Of a stretch of 64,000 bases of DNA, positions 1-10,762 are shown piece by piece. The translations under genes and the position numbers were made by a program. Position 1 is the stretch's first letter. Each line of letters begins with the position of its first letter. The DNA comes from Burkholderia sp. HI2500 (GTDB taxonomy: Bacteria; Pseudomonadota; Gammaproteobacteria; Burkholderiales; Burkholderiaceae), in the NCBI RefSeq assembly GCF_002223055.1, contig NZ_NKFL01000004.1, forward strand, positions 186,001 to 250,000, given 5' to 3'. The notes beneath the pieces are model-generated. The model searched no databases, was not told the origin of the DNA, and was given only the letters and a program-made list of their open reading frames with translations.

Positions 1-537
1 ATGCTGACCGCGTTCGCCGCGGCGTCACTTGTCGCGTCGGGCGCGGCGCTCGCCGATGTCGATCTCGCGAAGAGCAAGGTGTCCGCCGTGTCGAAGCAGA
101 TGAACGTGCCGACCGAAGGCGCGTTCAAGAAGTTTTCCGCGCAGGTGAAGTTCGACCCGGCGAAAGCCGCGCAGGGCAGCGCCCAGATGACGATCGACGT
201 CGCCAGCTATGACCTCGGCGACAAGATGTACAACGACCAGGTCGCCGGCAAGGACTGGTTCGACGCGAAGGCGTATCCGCAGGCCACGTTCGTGTCGTCG
301 GCGATCGCGCCGGCGGGCGGCAACAAGTACAACGTGACCGGCAAGCTGACGATCAAGGGCAAGTCCGAGAACGTCACGGTGCCCGTCACGGTCACGCAGA
401 GCGGCGCGACGCAGACCTTCGACGGCGTGCTGCCGATCAAGCGCTCGGCGTTCAACGTCGGCACCGGCGAGTGGAAGGACACGTCGGTCGTCGCGGACGA
501 AGTGCAGATCAAGTTCCATCTCGTCGCCACCAAGTAA
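1..537 (+). CDS. YceI-family periplasmic protein (5' end probably cut by window)
   Basis: YceI-like lipocalin-fold protein, a family that binds polyisoprenoid-type lipids in the periplasm. The visible 178 residues begin with the hydrophobic end of a signal peptide, with an AxA-type site near residue 18 (GAALA-DVDL). They continue through the typical YceI pattern: [45 protein letters not shown], then a [16 protein letters not shown] strand. The signal peptide lacks the usual positively charged n-region, and the frame is open from base 1, so the true start is probably upstream of the window. It lies 65 nt ahead of a second YceI paralogue and is likely co-transcribed with it. The ligand is not known from sequence. 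Confidence 0.85.
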   Translation: MLTAFAAASLVASGAALADVDLAKSKVSAVSKQMNVPTEGAFKKFSAQVKFDPAKAAQGSAQMTIDVASYDLGDKMYNDQVAGKDWFDAKAYPQATFVSSAIAPAGGNKYNVTGKLTIKGKSENVTVPVTVTQSGATQTFDGVLPIKRSAFNVGTGEWKDTSVVADEVQIKFHLVATK

Positions 538-602
538 GCGGCGCACTGTCGCCTCACCCGAATGCCGCGCGAGGGCGCGGCGCTGTTCCAAGGAGAAAAG
601 GT

Positions 603-1184
603 TTGAAAAAGCAACTGATCATCGCCGCAGGCGCGCTGGCAGCGTCGCTGTCGTTCTCGGCATTCGCCGAAAGCGTCACGTACCAGTTCGACCCGAGCCA
701 CACGTACCCGAGCTTCGAGGCTGACCACATGGGCGGCCTGTCGGTCTGGCGCGGCAAGTTCGACAAGTCGAGCGGCTCCGTGACGCTCGACCGCGCGGCG
801 AAGACCGGTACGGTCGACGTGACGACCGACATCGCGTCGATCCACACCGGCAGCACGAAGCTCGACGAGCATCTGCAGACGGCCGAGTTCTTCGACGTCG
901 CCAAGTTCCCGCAGGCGAACTACAAGGGCGCGATCAAGTTCGACGGCGACAAGCCGGTATCGGTGGTCGGCAACCTGACGCTGCATGGCGTCACGAAGCC
1001 GGTGACGCTGAAGATCGACTCGTTCAAGTGCATGCCGCACCCGATGCTCAAGCGTGAAGTGTGCGGCGTCGACGCAGTCGGCGAATTCGACCGCAGCGAT
1101 TTCGGCCTCGACTACGGCAAGCAGTACGGCTTCAAGATGAAGACGAAGCTGCTGATCACGGCCGAAGCGCTCAAGCAGCAGTAA
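603..1184 (+). CDS. YceI-family periplasmic protein, second paralogue
   Basis: A 193-aa YceI-family protein with a clear signal peptide ([22 protein letters not shown], cut near residue 22). The lipocalin-like core includes [31 protein letters not shown] and [14 protein letters not shown], followed by a two-Cys loop (CMPHP...VCG). The start is TTG at 603: the AAGGAG at 590-595 is correctly spaced, and the signal peptide begins exactly there, while longer frames add only non-secretory residues. It probably forms an operon with the first YceI gene. These genes often accompany a cytochrome b561, which may lie upstream of the window (inference). Confidence 0.88.
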   Translation: MKKQLIIAAGALAASLSFSAFAESVTYQFDPSHTYPSFEADHMGGLSVWRGKFDKSSGSVTLDRAAKTGTVDVTTDIASIHTGSTKLDEHLQTAEFFDVAKFPQANYKGAIKFDGDKPVSVVGNLTLHGVTKPVTLKIDSFKCMPHPMLKREVCGVDAVGEFDRSDFGLDYGKQYGFKMKTKLLITAEALKQQ

Positions 1185-1229
1185 GCCCGCCGGTCGGGCC
1201 GGCCTTCGCGCCGGCCCGTCGCGAGCCCG

Positions 1230-1265
1230 CCGCCGCGTTCCCGTCAGGGGGCGCGGCGGTTTTTA
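1230..1265 (+). terminator. Rho-independent terminator after the yceI pair
   Basis: Inverted repeat CCGCCGCG (1230-1237) / CGCGGCGG (1252-1259) followed by TTTTTAT. It lies 46 nt after the second YceI stop and before the MFS gene. Confidence 0.7.
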
Positions 1266-1369
1266 TTTGCGCGCCTATAATCGCCCGAGCGCCGTACCCG
1301 GCGCCGGGCAGGCCGACGGCGCGCGAGCGGCCGCCTCGAACAGAACGTACAACGACAAGGAGATCGCCG

Positions 1370-2647
1370 ATGCATGCCGTCACGCAGTCCCGTTCCATTG
1401 CCTCGTCGCCGCGCGTGTGGCGCGCGGTGGTCGCCGCGTCGATCGGCAATGCGCTCGAGTGGTTCGATCTCGTCGTCTACGGCTTCTTCGCGGTGACGAT
1501 CTCGAAGCTGTTCTTCCCGGCCGGCAACGACACCGTGTCGCTGCTGCTCACGCTCGGCACGTTCGGCGTGTCGTTCTTCATGCGCCCGCTCGGCGCGATC
1601 GTGCTCGGCGCGTATGCCGACCGCGCCGGCCGCAAGGCCGCGCTCACGCTGTCCATCCTGCTGATGATGGGCGGCACGCTGATCATCGCGGTGCTGCCGA
1701 CCTACGAGACGATCGGCGTCGCGGCGCCGGTGATCCTCGTCGCCGCGCGGCTGATGCAGGGTTTCTCGGCCGGCGGCGAGTTCGGCAGCGCGACCGCGTT
1801 CCTCGCCGAGCACGTGCCGGGCCGGCGCGGCTTCTTCGCGAGCTGGCAGGTCGCGAGCCAGGGGCTCACGACGCTGCTCGCCGCCGGCTTCGGCACCGTG
1901 CTGAACGCGCAGCTCACGGCCGCGCAGATGGCGTCGTGGGGCTGGCGCGTGCCGTTCTTCTTCGGCCTGCTGCTCGGGCCGGTCGCGTACTACATCCGCA
2001 CGAAGGTCGACGAGACCCCCGAATTCCTCGCGGCGGAAGGCACCGCGAACCCGCTGCGCGACACGTTCGCTTCGCACAAGGCGCGCCTCGTCGCCGCGAT
2101 GGGCGTGGTCGTGCTCGGCACGGTCGCGACTTATCTCGTGCTGTTCATGCCGACCTACGGCGTGAAGCAGCTCGGCCTCGCGCCGTCGGCCGCGTTCGCG
2201 GCGATCCTGGTGGTCGGCGTGATCCAGATGGCGTTCGCGCCGCTCGTCGGCCACTGGTCAGACACCTACGGCCGCGTGCGCGTGATGATCGCGCCGGCCA
2301 TCGGCATCCTCGTGCTGATCTATCCGGCGTTCGCGTACCTGGTCGCGCATCCGGGCTTCGGCACGCTGATCGCGCTGCAGGTGCTGCTCGCGTTCCTGAT
2401 GACGGGCTACTTCGCGGCGCTGCCGGGTTTGCTGTCGGAAGTGTTTCCGGTGCAGACGCGCACGACCGGGATGTCGCTCGCGTATAACGTCGCGGTGACG
2501 ATCTTCGGCGGCTTCGGGCCGTTCATCATCGCGTGGCTGATCAAGGCGACCGGAATGAAGACCGCGCCGAGCTTCTACCTGATGTTCGCGGCCGTGCTGA
2601 GCCTCGTGGCGCTGGTCGTGCTGCGCAAGCGGTTCGGGTTCCGGTAA
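1370..2647 (+). CDS. MFS metabolite:H+ symporter (MHS family)
   Basis: A 425-aa major facilitator with about 12 hydrophobic segments. The N-terminal signature GNALEWFDLVVYGFFAV and the loop-2/3 motif GAYADRAGRKAAL are typical of the metabolite:H+ symporter (MHS) branch, which includes citrate, alpha-ketoglutarate, shikimate and proline/betaine carriers. The ATG at 1370 is preceded by AAGGAG (1357-1362); the open frame extends further upstream but without transporter sequence. Closest in feel to CitA/citrate-proton symporters, but the substrate cannot be assigned from sequence. It stands alone between a terminator and the convergent S41 protease gene. Confidence 0.88.
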   Translation: MHAVTQSRSIASSPRVWRAVVAASIGNALEWFDLVVYGFFAVTISKLFFPAGNDTVSLLLTLGTFGVSFFMRPLGAIVLGAYADRAGRKAALTLSILLMMGGTLIIAVLPTYETIGVAAPVILVAARLMQGFSAGGEFGSATAFLAEHVPGRRGFFASWQVASQGLTTLLAAGFGTVLNAQLTAAQMASWGWRVPFFFGLLLGPVAYYIRTKVDETPEFLAAEGTANPLRDTFASHKARLVAAMGVVVLGTVATYLVLFMPTYGVKQLGLAPSAAFAAILVVGVIQMAFAPLVGHWSDTYGRVRVMIAPAIGILVLIYPAFAYLVAHPGFGTLIALQVLLAFLMTGYFAALPGLLSEVFPVQTRTTGMSLAYNVAVTIFGGFGPFIIAWLIKATGMKTAPSFYLMFAAVLSLVALVVLRKRFGFR

Positions 2648-2665
2648 CGGGACGGGCGGCGCGCG

Positions 2666-4285
2666 TCAGTTGCCGGCGCGCTCGCACACGGGTTGGGCGG
2701 GCATCAACTGCGGCCTGGCTTCGACGGTTCGCACCGGGCGCCCGGCGAGCGCCGCCAGCGCCTGACCGAGCTGCCAGTCGGTGGCCGTGCCGAACTCGCG
2801 CTGCGGCAGCGCCGCGCTCTTCGCGGTATCGATCTTCGCGAGCGCTCGCTGCTCGCGCCGCTTCTGCCGTTCCTTGCGCACCTTCGCGAACGGATCGGGC
2901 GCCAGCCGGTCCGCATACGGCGCGCGGGCGAGATCGGCTTCCCGGTACCACAGCAGCACGCCGTCGACGTCCGAGTCGCGGCGCGGCGGCACGAGCCAGT
3001 CCGGCACGACGCCGTAGCCGTCCATCGGGCAGCCGTTCGGCCGCAGGTTGCGCGCGTACGTGAAATTCAGGCGCGTGCCGTCGATCAGGTCGACGCCCGT
3101 CTGCGCAAGCCCCTTCCCGTAGGTCGGCATGCCGAGCAGCTTCGCGCGGCCGAGATCCTTCAGCGCCGCCGCGGTCGCTTCGGCCGCCGACGCGCTCTGT
3201 CCGTCGACGAGCACGACGAGCGGCACGGTGCGCCACCAGTCGTCCGCCTGCAGCGGCGCGAGCGGATCCTGGCCGTGCATGACCGGCAATGCATAGTCGG
3301 GCCAGTTGGTCGTGTAGCGGCGGCGGTTGGCGTCGCCGCGCTCGACCGTCACCATCGCGGTGCGGTCGCGGCCGGCGAACAGCGCGGTGATGCCGATCGC
3401 CGCATTGAGCGCGCCGCCGCCGTTGATGCGCAGGTCGAGGATCACGCCTTTCACCGGCGGCCCCGTGCGGCGCGCCGCCTGCACCGCGTCGACGTAGTCG
3501 CCGACTGCCGGTTCGGGGAAGCTCGACAGCCGCGTGTACAGGATGTCGCCGTCGAGCCGCTTCGCGGTCGCCGGATGGGGCTTGAGGATCGTCCGCACGG
3601 GCGCGACGCTCAGCACCGGGTGCGACGGGCCGCGCTGGACCGTGAGCTTCAGCGGCACGCCCGCGTCGCCCTTGGCGAGTCTGGTCAGGTCGGCGGGGTC
3701 GATGCCGACGACGCTCGTATCGTTCATCGCGACGACGAGATCGTCGGGGCGCACGCCGGCCTTTTCCGCCGGCGCGTCGGGAATCACGTCGACGATGTGC
3801 AGCCCGTCGGGCCGCGTCTCGAACACGATGCCGATGCCGGGCGTGCCGTCGCGCGCGCGCCGTTCGTCGTCGCGCCGCTCCTGCTCCTCCTTCGCGTCGA
3901 AGAAACGCGCGTACGGCAGCGTCTTGATCCCCGCGTGGGTCGTTGCGTCGAGCAGTGCGCCGATGTCGACGTCGGTCAGGTGCTGCCGCTTCAGGACTTC
4001 CACCGCCGCCTTGAGCTCGCAGATCTGCGGCTCCCAGTCGGGCGGGCAGGGCGAGGGCGGCTGGGTGGGGGCGGGCGAAGCGGCTGCGGGCGCCGAAGCG
4101 GCAGAAGCGGCAGAAGCGGCAGAAGCGGCAGAAGCGGCAGAAGCGGTAGAAGCGGTAGAAGCGGCAGAAGCGGGCGGGGCGGACACCGGCTGTTGCGCAC
4201 CGACGGATGACGCGCACGGCAGGAGCGCGGCCGTGACGGCGGCGCAAACGGCAAGGCGAAGCACGACACGCGTGGGAGGCATCAT
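2666..4285 (-). CDS. S41 family C-terminal processing peptidase (CtpA-like)
   Basis: About 539 aa. A signal peptide (MMPPTRVVLRLAVCAAVTAALLPC...) is followed by an Ala/Ser/Thr-rich linker, a short helical domain, a PDZ domain (GIVFETRPDGLHIVDVIPDAPAEKAGV) and the S41 catalytic fold. The serine lies in GQSASAAE and the lysine in PTYGKG, giving the Ser/Lys dyad of Ctp/Prc proteases. Predicted to act in the periplasm on protein C-termini. Start chosen at the ATG-ATG pair (4285/4282) because the signal peptide begins there; the upstream in-frame extension is Arg/Pro-rich and not secretory. The linker is encoded by a 9-bp tandem repeat (4095-4166). The gene converges on the MFS gene. Confidence 0.88.
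   Translation of the reverse strand: MMPPTRVVLRLAVCAAVTAALLPCASSVGAQQPVSAPPASAASTASTASAASAASAASAASAASAPAAASPAPTQPPSPCPPDWEPQICELKAAVEVLKRQHLTDVDIGALLDATTHAGIKTLPYARFFDAKEEQERRDDERRARDGTPGIGIVFETRPDGLHIVDVIPDAPAEKAGVRPDDLVVAMNDTSVVGIDPADLTRLAKGDAGVPLKLTVQRGPSHPVLSVAPVRTILKPHPATAKRLDGDILYTRLSSFPEPAVGDYVDAVQAARRTGPPVKGVILDLRINGGGALNAAIGITALFAGRDRTAMVTVERGDANRRRYTTNWPDYALPVMHGQDPLAPLQADDWWRTVPLVVLVDGQSASAAEATAAALKDLGRAKLLGMPTYGKGLAQTGVDLIDGTRLNFTYARNLRPNGCPMDGYGVVPDWLVPPRRDSDVDGVLLWYREADLARAPYADRLAPDPFAKVRKERQKRREQRALAKIDTAKSAALPQREFGTATDWQLGQALAALAGRPVRTVEARPQLMPAQPVCERAGN
4095..4166. repeat. In-frame 9-bp tandem repeat (8 units) in the S41 protease gene
   Basis: Eight consecutive copies of GAAGCGGYA (six with C, two with T at the variable base), plus a degenerate ninth at 4167-4175. 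On the coding strand they encode Ala-Ala-Ser / Ala-Ser-Thr units of the linker between signal peptide and protease. Unit length is a multiple of three, so copy-number change alters linker length without shifting frame. Confidence 0.95.
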
Positions 4286-4435
4286 CGGGACCGCACGTTT
4301 GAACGGAGGGCGAAGGCGCTGTCCCGTTGACGCACGGCCGGCGGGTGGCGCGGCGGGACGGTCACGATTGTAGCCGACGTGCGTGACGGGGCAGGGCGAG
4401 CGGGCGGCGCGATGCGCGGCGGTGGCGCGGGCATG

Positions 4436-4464
4436 AAAAAGCCGGCCCAACCGGGCCGGCTTTT
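4436..4464 (-). terminator. Terminator after secF
   Basis: AAAA-AGCCGGCCC-AACC-GGGCCGGCT-TTTC: a perfect 9-bp stem with A and T tracts on either side, 26 nt past the secF stop. Ends the sec operon. Confidence 0.85.
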
Positions 4465-4489
4465 CGTCTGTGCCGAAGCAGCGTGGCGC

Positions 4490-5440
4490 TTAAACCTGCG
4501 CGCCTGCGTTCGGATCGTCCGGATCGTGCGCGGACTTCTTTTCCTTGATCAGGTCTTCGCGCTTGATGCCGAGCCACATCGCGAGCGAGCCCGCGACGAA
4601 CACCGACGAGTAGATGCCGAACATGATGCCGACCGTCAGCGCGAGTGCGAAGTAGTGCAGCGTCGGGCCGCCGAAGAAGAACATCGACAGCACCATCATT
4701 TCGGTCGACGTGTGCGTGATGATCGTACGCGACATCGTGGTCGTGATCGCGTGGTTGATCACTTCCTGCACGCTCATCTTGCGTTCGCGGCGGAACGTTT
4801 CGCGGATCCGGTCGAAGATGACGACCGACTCGTTGACCGAGTAGCCGAGCACCGCGAGGATCGCCGCGAGCACCGCCAGCGAGAACTCCCACTGGAAGAA
4901 CGCGAAGAAGCCGAGAATGATCACGATGTCGTGCAGGTTGGCGATGATGCCGGCCACCGCGTACTTCCACTCGAAGCGGAACGACAGGTAGATCACGATG
5001 CCGATCACGACGCACGCGAGCGCGAGCAGGCCGTCGGTCGCGAGCTCCCGGCCGACCTGCGGGCCGACGAACTCGACGCGCTGCAGCGTGACGTCCGGGT
5101 TCTGCGCCTTCAGCGCGCCCATCACCTGGTCGCTCTGCTGCGCGGACGTGAGGCCTTCCTTCAGCTGCAGGCGGATCAGCACGTTGCGCGACGTGCCGAA
5201 GTTCTGCACCTGCGCGTCGGCGTAGCCGAGCTTGCCGAGCGTCGCGCGCACCGGCTCGAGTTCAGCGGCCTGCTGGTACTGCACCTCGATCACCGTCCCG
5301 CCGGTGAATTCGACGGACAGGTGCAGCCCGCGGTGGAACAGGAAGAACACGGCGGCGAGGAACGTGACCAGCGAGATCACGTTGAACACCAGCGCGTGCC
5401 GCATGAACGGAATGTCTTTACGGATGCGGAAAAATTCCAT
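4490..5440 (-). CDS. secF: Protein translocase subunit SecF
   Basis: A 316-aa inner-membrane subunit of the SecDF-YajC accessory complex, which uses proton motive force to complete SecYEG-dependent export. It shows an N-terminal membrane segment (ALVFNVISLVTFLAAVFFLF), the periplasmic FTGGTVIEVQY region, and the C-terminal five-helix RND-like block with GYSVNESVVIFDRIRE. Length matches the family (about 310-320). It starts 16 nt after the secD stop, with GGAGA as ribosome site, and is last in the yajC-secD-secF run. Confidence 0.98.
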   Translation of the reverse strand: MEFFRIRKDIPFMRHALVFNVISLVTFLAAVFFLFHRGLHLSVEFTGGTVIEVQYQQAAELEPVRATLGKLGYADAQVQNFGTSRNVLIRLQLKEGLTSAQQSDQVMGALKAQNPDVTLQRVEFVGPQVGRELATDGLLALACVVIGIVIYLSFRFEWKYAVAGIIANLHDIVIILGFFAFFQWEFSLAVLAAILAVLGYSVNESVVIFDRIRETFRRERKMSVQEVINHAITTTMSRTIITHTSTEMMVLSMFFFGGPTLHYFALALTVGIMFGIYSSVFVAGSLAMWLGIKREDLIKEKKSAHDPDDPNAGAQV

Positions 5441-5456
5441 GGTCTTCTCCGGGGCC

Positions 5457-7478
5457 TTATTGGGTCGAGCCCGGTTTCTTCGGCGACACGCCCTGCTGCG
5501 CGCGGTTGCGCAGCTGCGGCTTGCCGGCGCGCGGCGCGTTGCCCTTCGCGGGGGCGGCGAGCTTCGCGGCGCGTGCGGTGTCGGTCGATTCGTCGGCGTC
5601 GGTGAACGACGCGGCGGCAGCGGCGCCTTCCGGCTTCCACACCTGGCCGATCGCGAGCGACTTCAGCTTCTTGCGGCCGCCGTACCAGAGGTTGACGATC
5701 CCGCGCGAGAAGAACACCGCGGAGAACATCGACGTCAGGATACCCAGGCAGTGCACGATCGCGAACGCGCGAACCGGACCCGAGCCGAACGCGAGCAGCG
5801 CGAGGCCGGCGATCAGCGTCGTGACGTTCGAGTCGAGAATCGTCGCCCACGCATGCGCGTAGCCGGCCTGGATCGCGGTCTGCGGCGGCTGGCCGGCGCG
5901 CAGTTCTTCACGCACGCGCTCGTTGATCAGCACGTTCGCGTCGATCGCCATACCGAGCGCGAGCGCGATGGCGGCGATACCGGGCAGCGTCAGCGTCGCC
6001 TGCATCAGCGACAGCACGGCGACGAGCAGCAGCAGGTTCACCGACAGGCCGATCACCGAGATCACGCCGAACAGCATGTAGTACGCGATCATGAACACGG
6101 CGATCGCGCAGAAGCCCCAGATCACCGAGTGGATGCCCATCTTGATGTTGTCGGCGCCGAGGCTCGGGCCGATCGTGCGTTCCTCGATGATGTCCATCGG
6201 CGCGGCGAGCGAACCGGCGCGCAGCAGCAGCGCGAGGTCGGCCGCGGCTTGCGGCGTCGGCTGGCCGGTGATCTGGAAGCGGTCGCCGAGTTCCGACTGG
6301 ATCGTCGCGACCGTCAGCACTTCGCCCTTGCCCTTCTCGAACAGCACCATCGCCATCGGCTTGCCGATGTTCTCGCGCGAGACCGCGCGCACCGAGCGGC
6401 CACCCGCCGAATCGAGGCGGATGTTGACCGACGGACGCTGGTGATCGTCGAAGCCGGCCGATGCATCGATGATGCGGTCGCCCGTGAAGATCACGTCCTT
6501 CTTCAGCAGCACCGGCGCCTGGTTGCCCTGCGTGAACAGCTCTTCACCCGGCGGCACCGGGTCGTTCGGGTTCGGGTGCGTGTTGATCGGATCGGCGAGG
6601 CGCGCCTCGAGCGTCGCGGTGCGGCCGATGATGTCCTTCGCCTTCGCGGTGTCCTGCACGCCCGGCAGCTCGACGACGATGCGGTCGCTACCTTGCTGCT
6701 GCAGGATCGGCTCGGACACGCCGAGTTCGTTCACGCGGTTGTGGAGCGTCGTCAGGTTCTGCTTGAGCGCGGCGTCCTCGACGGACTTCTGCACGGCCGG
6801 CGTGAACGTGCCGACGACCTGCGTGCCGCCGCCGCCGGGCTGGGTCGCCCATTGCAGTTCGGTGATCGACAGCGCGAGCAGCTTGCGGGCGTCTTCCGCC
6901 GTCTGCGCATCGCTGAAGTTGACGACCACGGACTGGTCGACGCGGCTCACGCCGCCGTCGCGGATGTTCTTGTCGCGCAGCAGCGTGCGCGCGTCGGACG
7001 CGTCGGAATCGAGCTTCTTCGTGAGCGCGCCCGTCATGTCGACCTGGAGCAGGAAGTGGACGCCGCCACGCAGGTCGAGGCCGAGATACATCGGCAGCGC
7101 GTGCAGGGAGGTCAGCCAGCGCGGCGACGCGCTCTGCAGGTTCAGGGCGACGACGTACTGCGGATCGTTCGGGTCGGTGTTCAGCGACTTCTGCAGCAGG
7201 TCCTTGACGCGCAGCTGCGTATCGGTGTCCTTCAGGCGCACGCGGATGTTCGCGTTGGTCGCCGTGTTCTCGAAGGTGACGTCGTCCGGCGTGATCTGCG
7301 CGGAGGCGAGCGCCGATTCGACCTGGGTCAGCGTGGTCGAGTCGAGCTTGACCGTGGCCTTGCCGCTCGACACCTGCACCGCCGGCGATTCGCCGAAGAA
7401 GTTGGGCAATGTGTACAGAAGGCCGATGGCGAGCGCCACGACCATCACGACATATTTCCAGAGTGGATAACGATTCAT
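5457..7478 (-). CDS. secD: Protein translocase subunit SecD
   Basis: A 673-aa partner of SecF. It begins with a membrane anchor (YPLWKYVVMVVALAIGLLYTLPNFF). The large periplasmic P1 domain has the family motif GLDLRGGVHFLLQVD. The C-terminal six-helix module carries GMAIDANVLINERVREEL and the AFGSGPVRAFA loop. Longer than E. coli SecD (615 aa), mainly through extra residues at the end (Ala/Lys-rich tail after the last helix). Co-oriented with yajC upstream and secF downstream. Confidence 0.98.
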   Translation of the reverse strand: MNRYPLWKYVVMVVALAIGLLYTLPNFFGESPAVQVSSGKATVKLDSTTLTQVESALASAQITPDDVTFENTATNANIRVRLKDTDTQLRVKDLLQKSLNTDPNDPQYVVALNLQSASPRWLTSLHALPMYLGLDLRGGVHFLLQVDMTGALTKKLDSDASDARTLLRDKNIRDGGVSRVDQSVVVNFSDAQTAEDARKLLALSITELQWATQPGGGGTQVVGTFTPAVQKSVEDAALKQNLTTLHNRVNELGVSEPILQQQGSDRIVVELPGVQDTAKAKDIIGRTATLEARLADPINTHPNPNDPVPPGEELFTQGNQAPVLLKKDVIFTGDRIIDASAGFDDHQRPSVNIRLDSAGGRSVRAVSRENIGKPMAMVLFEKGKGEVLTVATIQSELGDRFQITGQPTPQAAADLALLLRAGSLAAPMDIIEERTIGPSLGADNIKMGIHSVIWGFCAIAVFMIAYYMLFGVISVIGLSVNLLLLVAVLSLMQATLTLPGIAAIALALGMAIDANVLINERVREELRAGQPPQTAIQAGYAHAWATILDSNVTTLIAGLALLAFGSGPVRAFAIVHCLGILTSMFSAVFFSRGIVNLWYGGRKKLKSLAIGQVWKPEGAAAAASFTDADESTDTARAAKLAAPAKGNAPRAGKPQLRNRAQQGVSPKKPGSTQ

Positions 7479-7584
7479 GAGGGGGCCGAACGGGTGGTTG
7501 GCGTGAAAGCGTCGCGTCCGGCGCCGCGGCGGCCCGCTCTCTCAGGCGGGCACGGCGCGGGGAGCCGGACGCTCGGTGAAGGGC

Positions 7585-7908
7585 TTACAGCGACTTGATC
7601 GTGCCCTTCGGCAGAATGGTCGTGACCGCGGCCTTCTGCACGGTGATTTCGGTGCCTTCGGCGATTTCGACGCCGATGTAGCCTTCGGTGACCTTCGTCA
7701 CCTTGCCCACGAGGCCGCCGCTCGTGACGACTTCGTCGCCCTTGGCCATGGCCGCGAGCATGTTGCGGTGCTCCTTCTGACGCTTCATCTGCGGACGGAT
7801 CATGATGAAGTAGAGCACGGCAAACATCAGGATGAGCGGCAGGAAGCTCATCAGGCTCGATTCGGCGCCACCGGCACCTTGGGCGAACGCGTTGGAAATG
7901 AACGGCAC
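7585..7908 (-). CDS. yajC: Sec translocase accessory protein YajC
   Basis: A 107-aa single-span membrane protein: hydrophobic helix LMSFLPLILMFAVLYFIMIRPQ, then the conserved RPQMKRQKEHRNMLAAMAKGDEVVTSGGLVGKV cytoplasmic domain. The start is GTG at 7908, preceded by GGAGAG. It lies upstream of secD in the usual order tgt-yajC-secD-secF. Confidence 0.97.
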   Translation of the reverse strand: MPFISNAFAQGAGGAESSLMSFLPLILMFAVLYFIMIRPQMKRQKEHRNMLAAMAKGDEVVTSGGLVGKVTKVTEGYIGVEIAEGTEITVQKAAVTTILPKGTIKSL

Positions 7909-8164
7909 GTTGGTCTCTCCGTAGGGGAAGATCGAAAAATAAGCCGGTTATTCTACCACCGGCCCCATGCGCAAACGGATCGGCAAATGCGCTTTCGGAT
8001 CAAGCTGTTAAAGCGTGAACCGGTACCGTTGCGACTTGTATGGAAAGGCAATTGTAATGTTTGTCGGTTCCGAGCGGCAGTTGGGACGCGCTTGTTTAGG
8101 ACGAGTCCCAAAAGATTTTCGATCCGTTTAGTGCTTGTCTTATCAAGGGCGGCGCGACCGTCCG

Positions 8165-10595
<2,431 letters not shown>

Positions 10596-10762
10596 GCGGG
10601 CTGGTTCGAAGCGGCCGGCGGGCGTCGCCGGCGGGGCGGAAACGCGTAAATCGGGCGCGCGAGCCGCTATGATGGCGGGATGCGCGGCCTGGCCGGCGTC
10701 GTTCGTTCGGACGACGTGAAAGCCGCTATTGTACTTGCCTTGCGAAGCACCCAGACGATCCG

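Noticed and set aside
4095..4175. Possible CRISPR or phase-variable repeat
   Set aside because: Units are 9 bp with no spacers, and the length is a multiple of three inside a reading frame, so neither CRISPR nor on/off phase variation fits.
5232..7598. A 788-codon plus-strand open frame opposite secD
   Set aside because: Mirror of secD codon bias, with low-complexity Arg/Asp/His composition and no recognisable fold.
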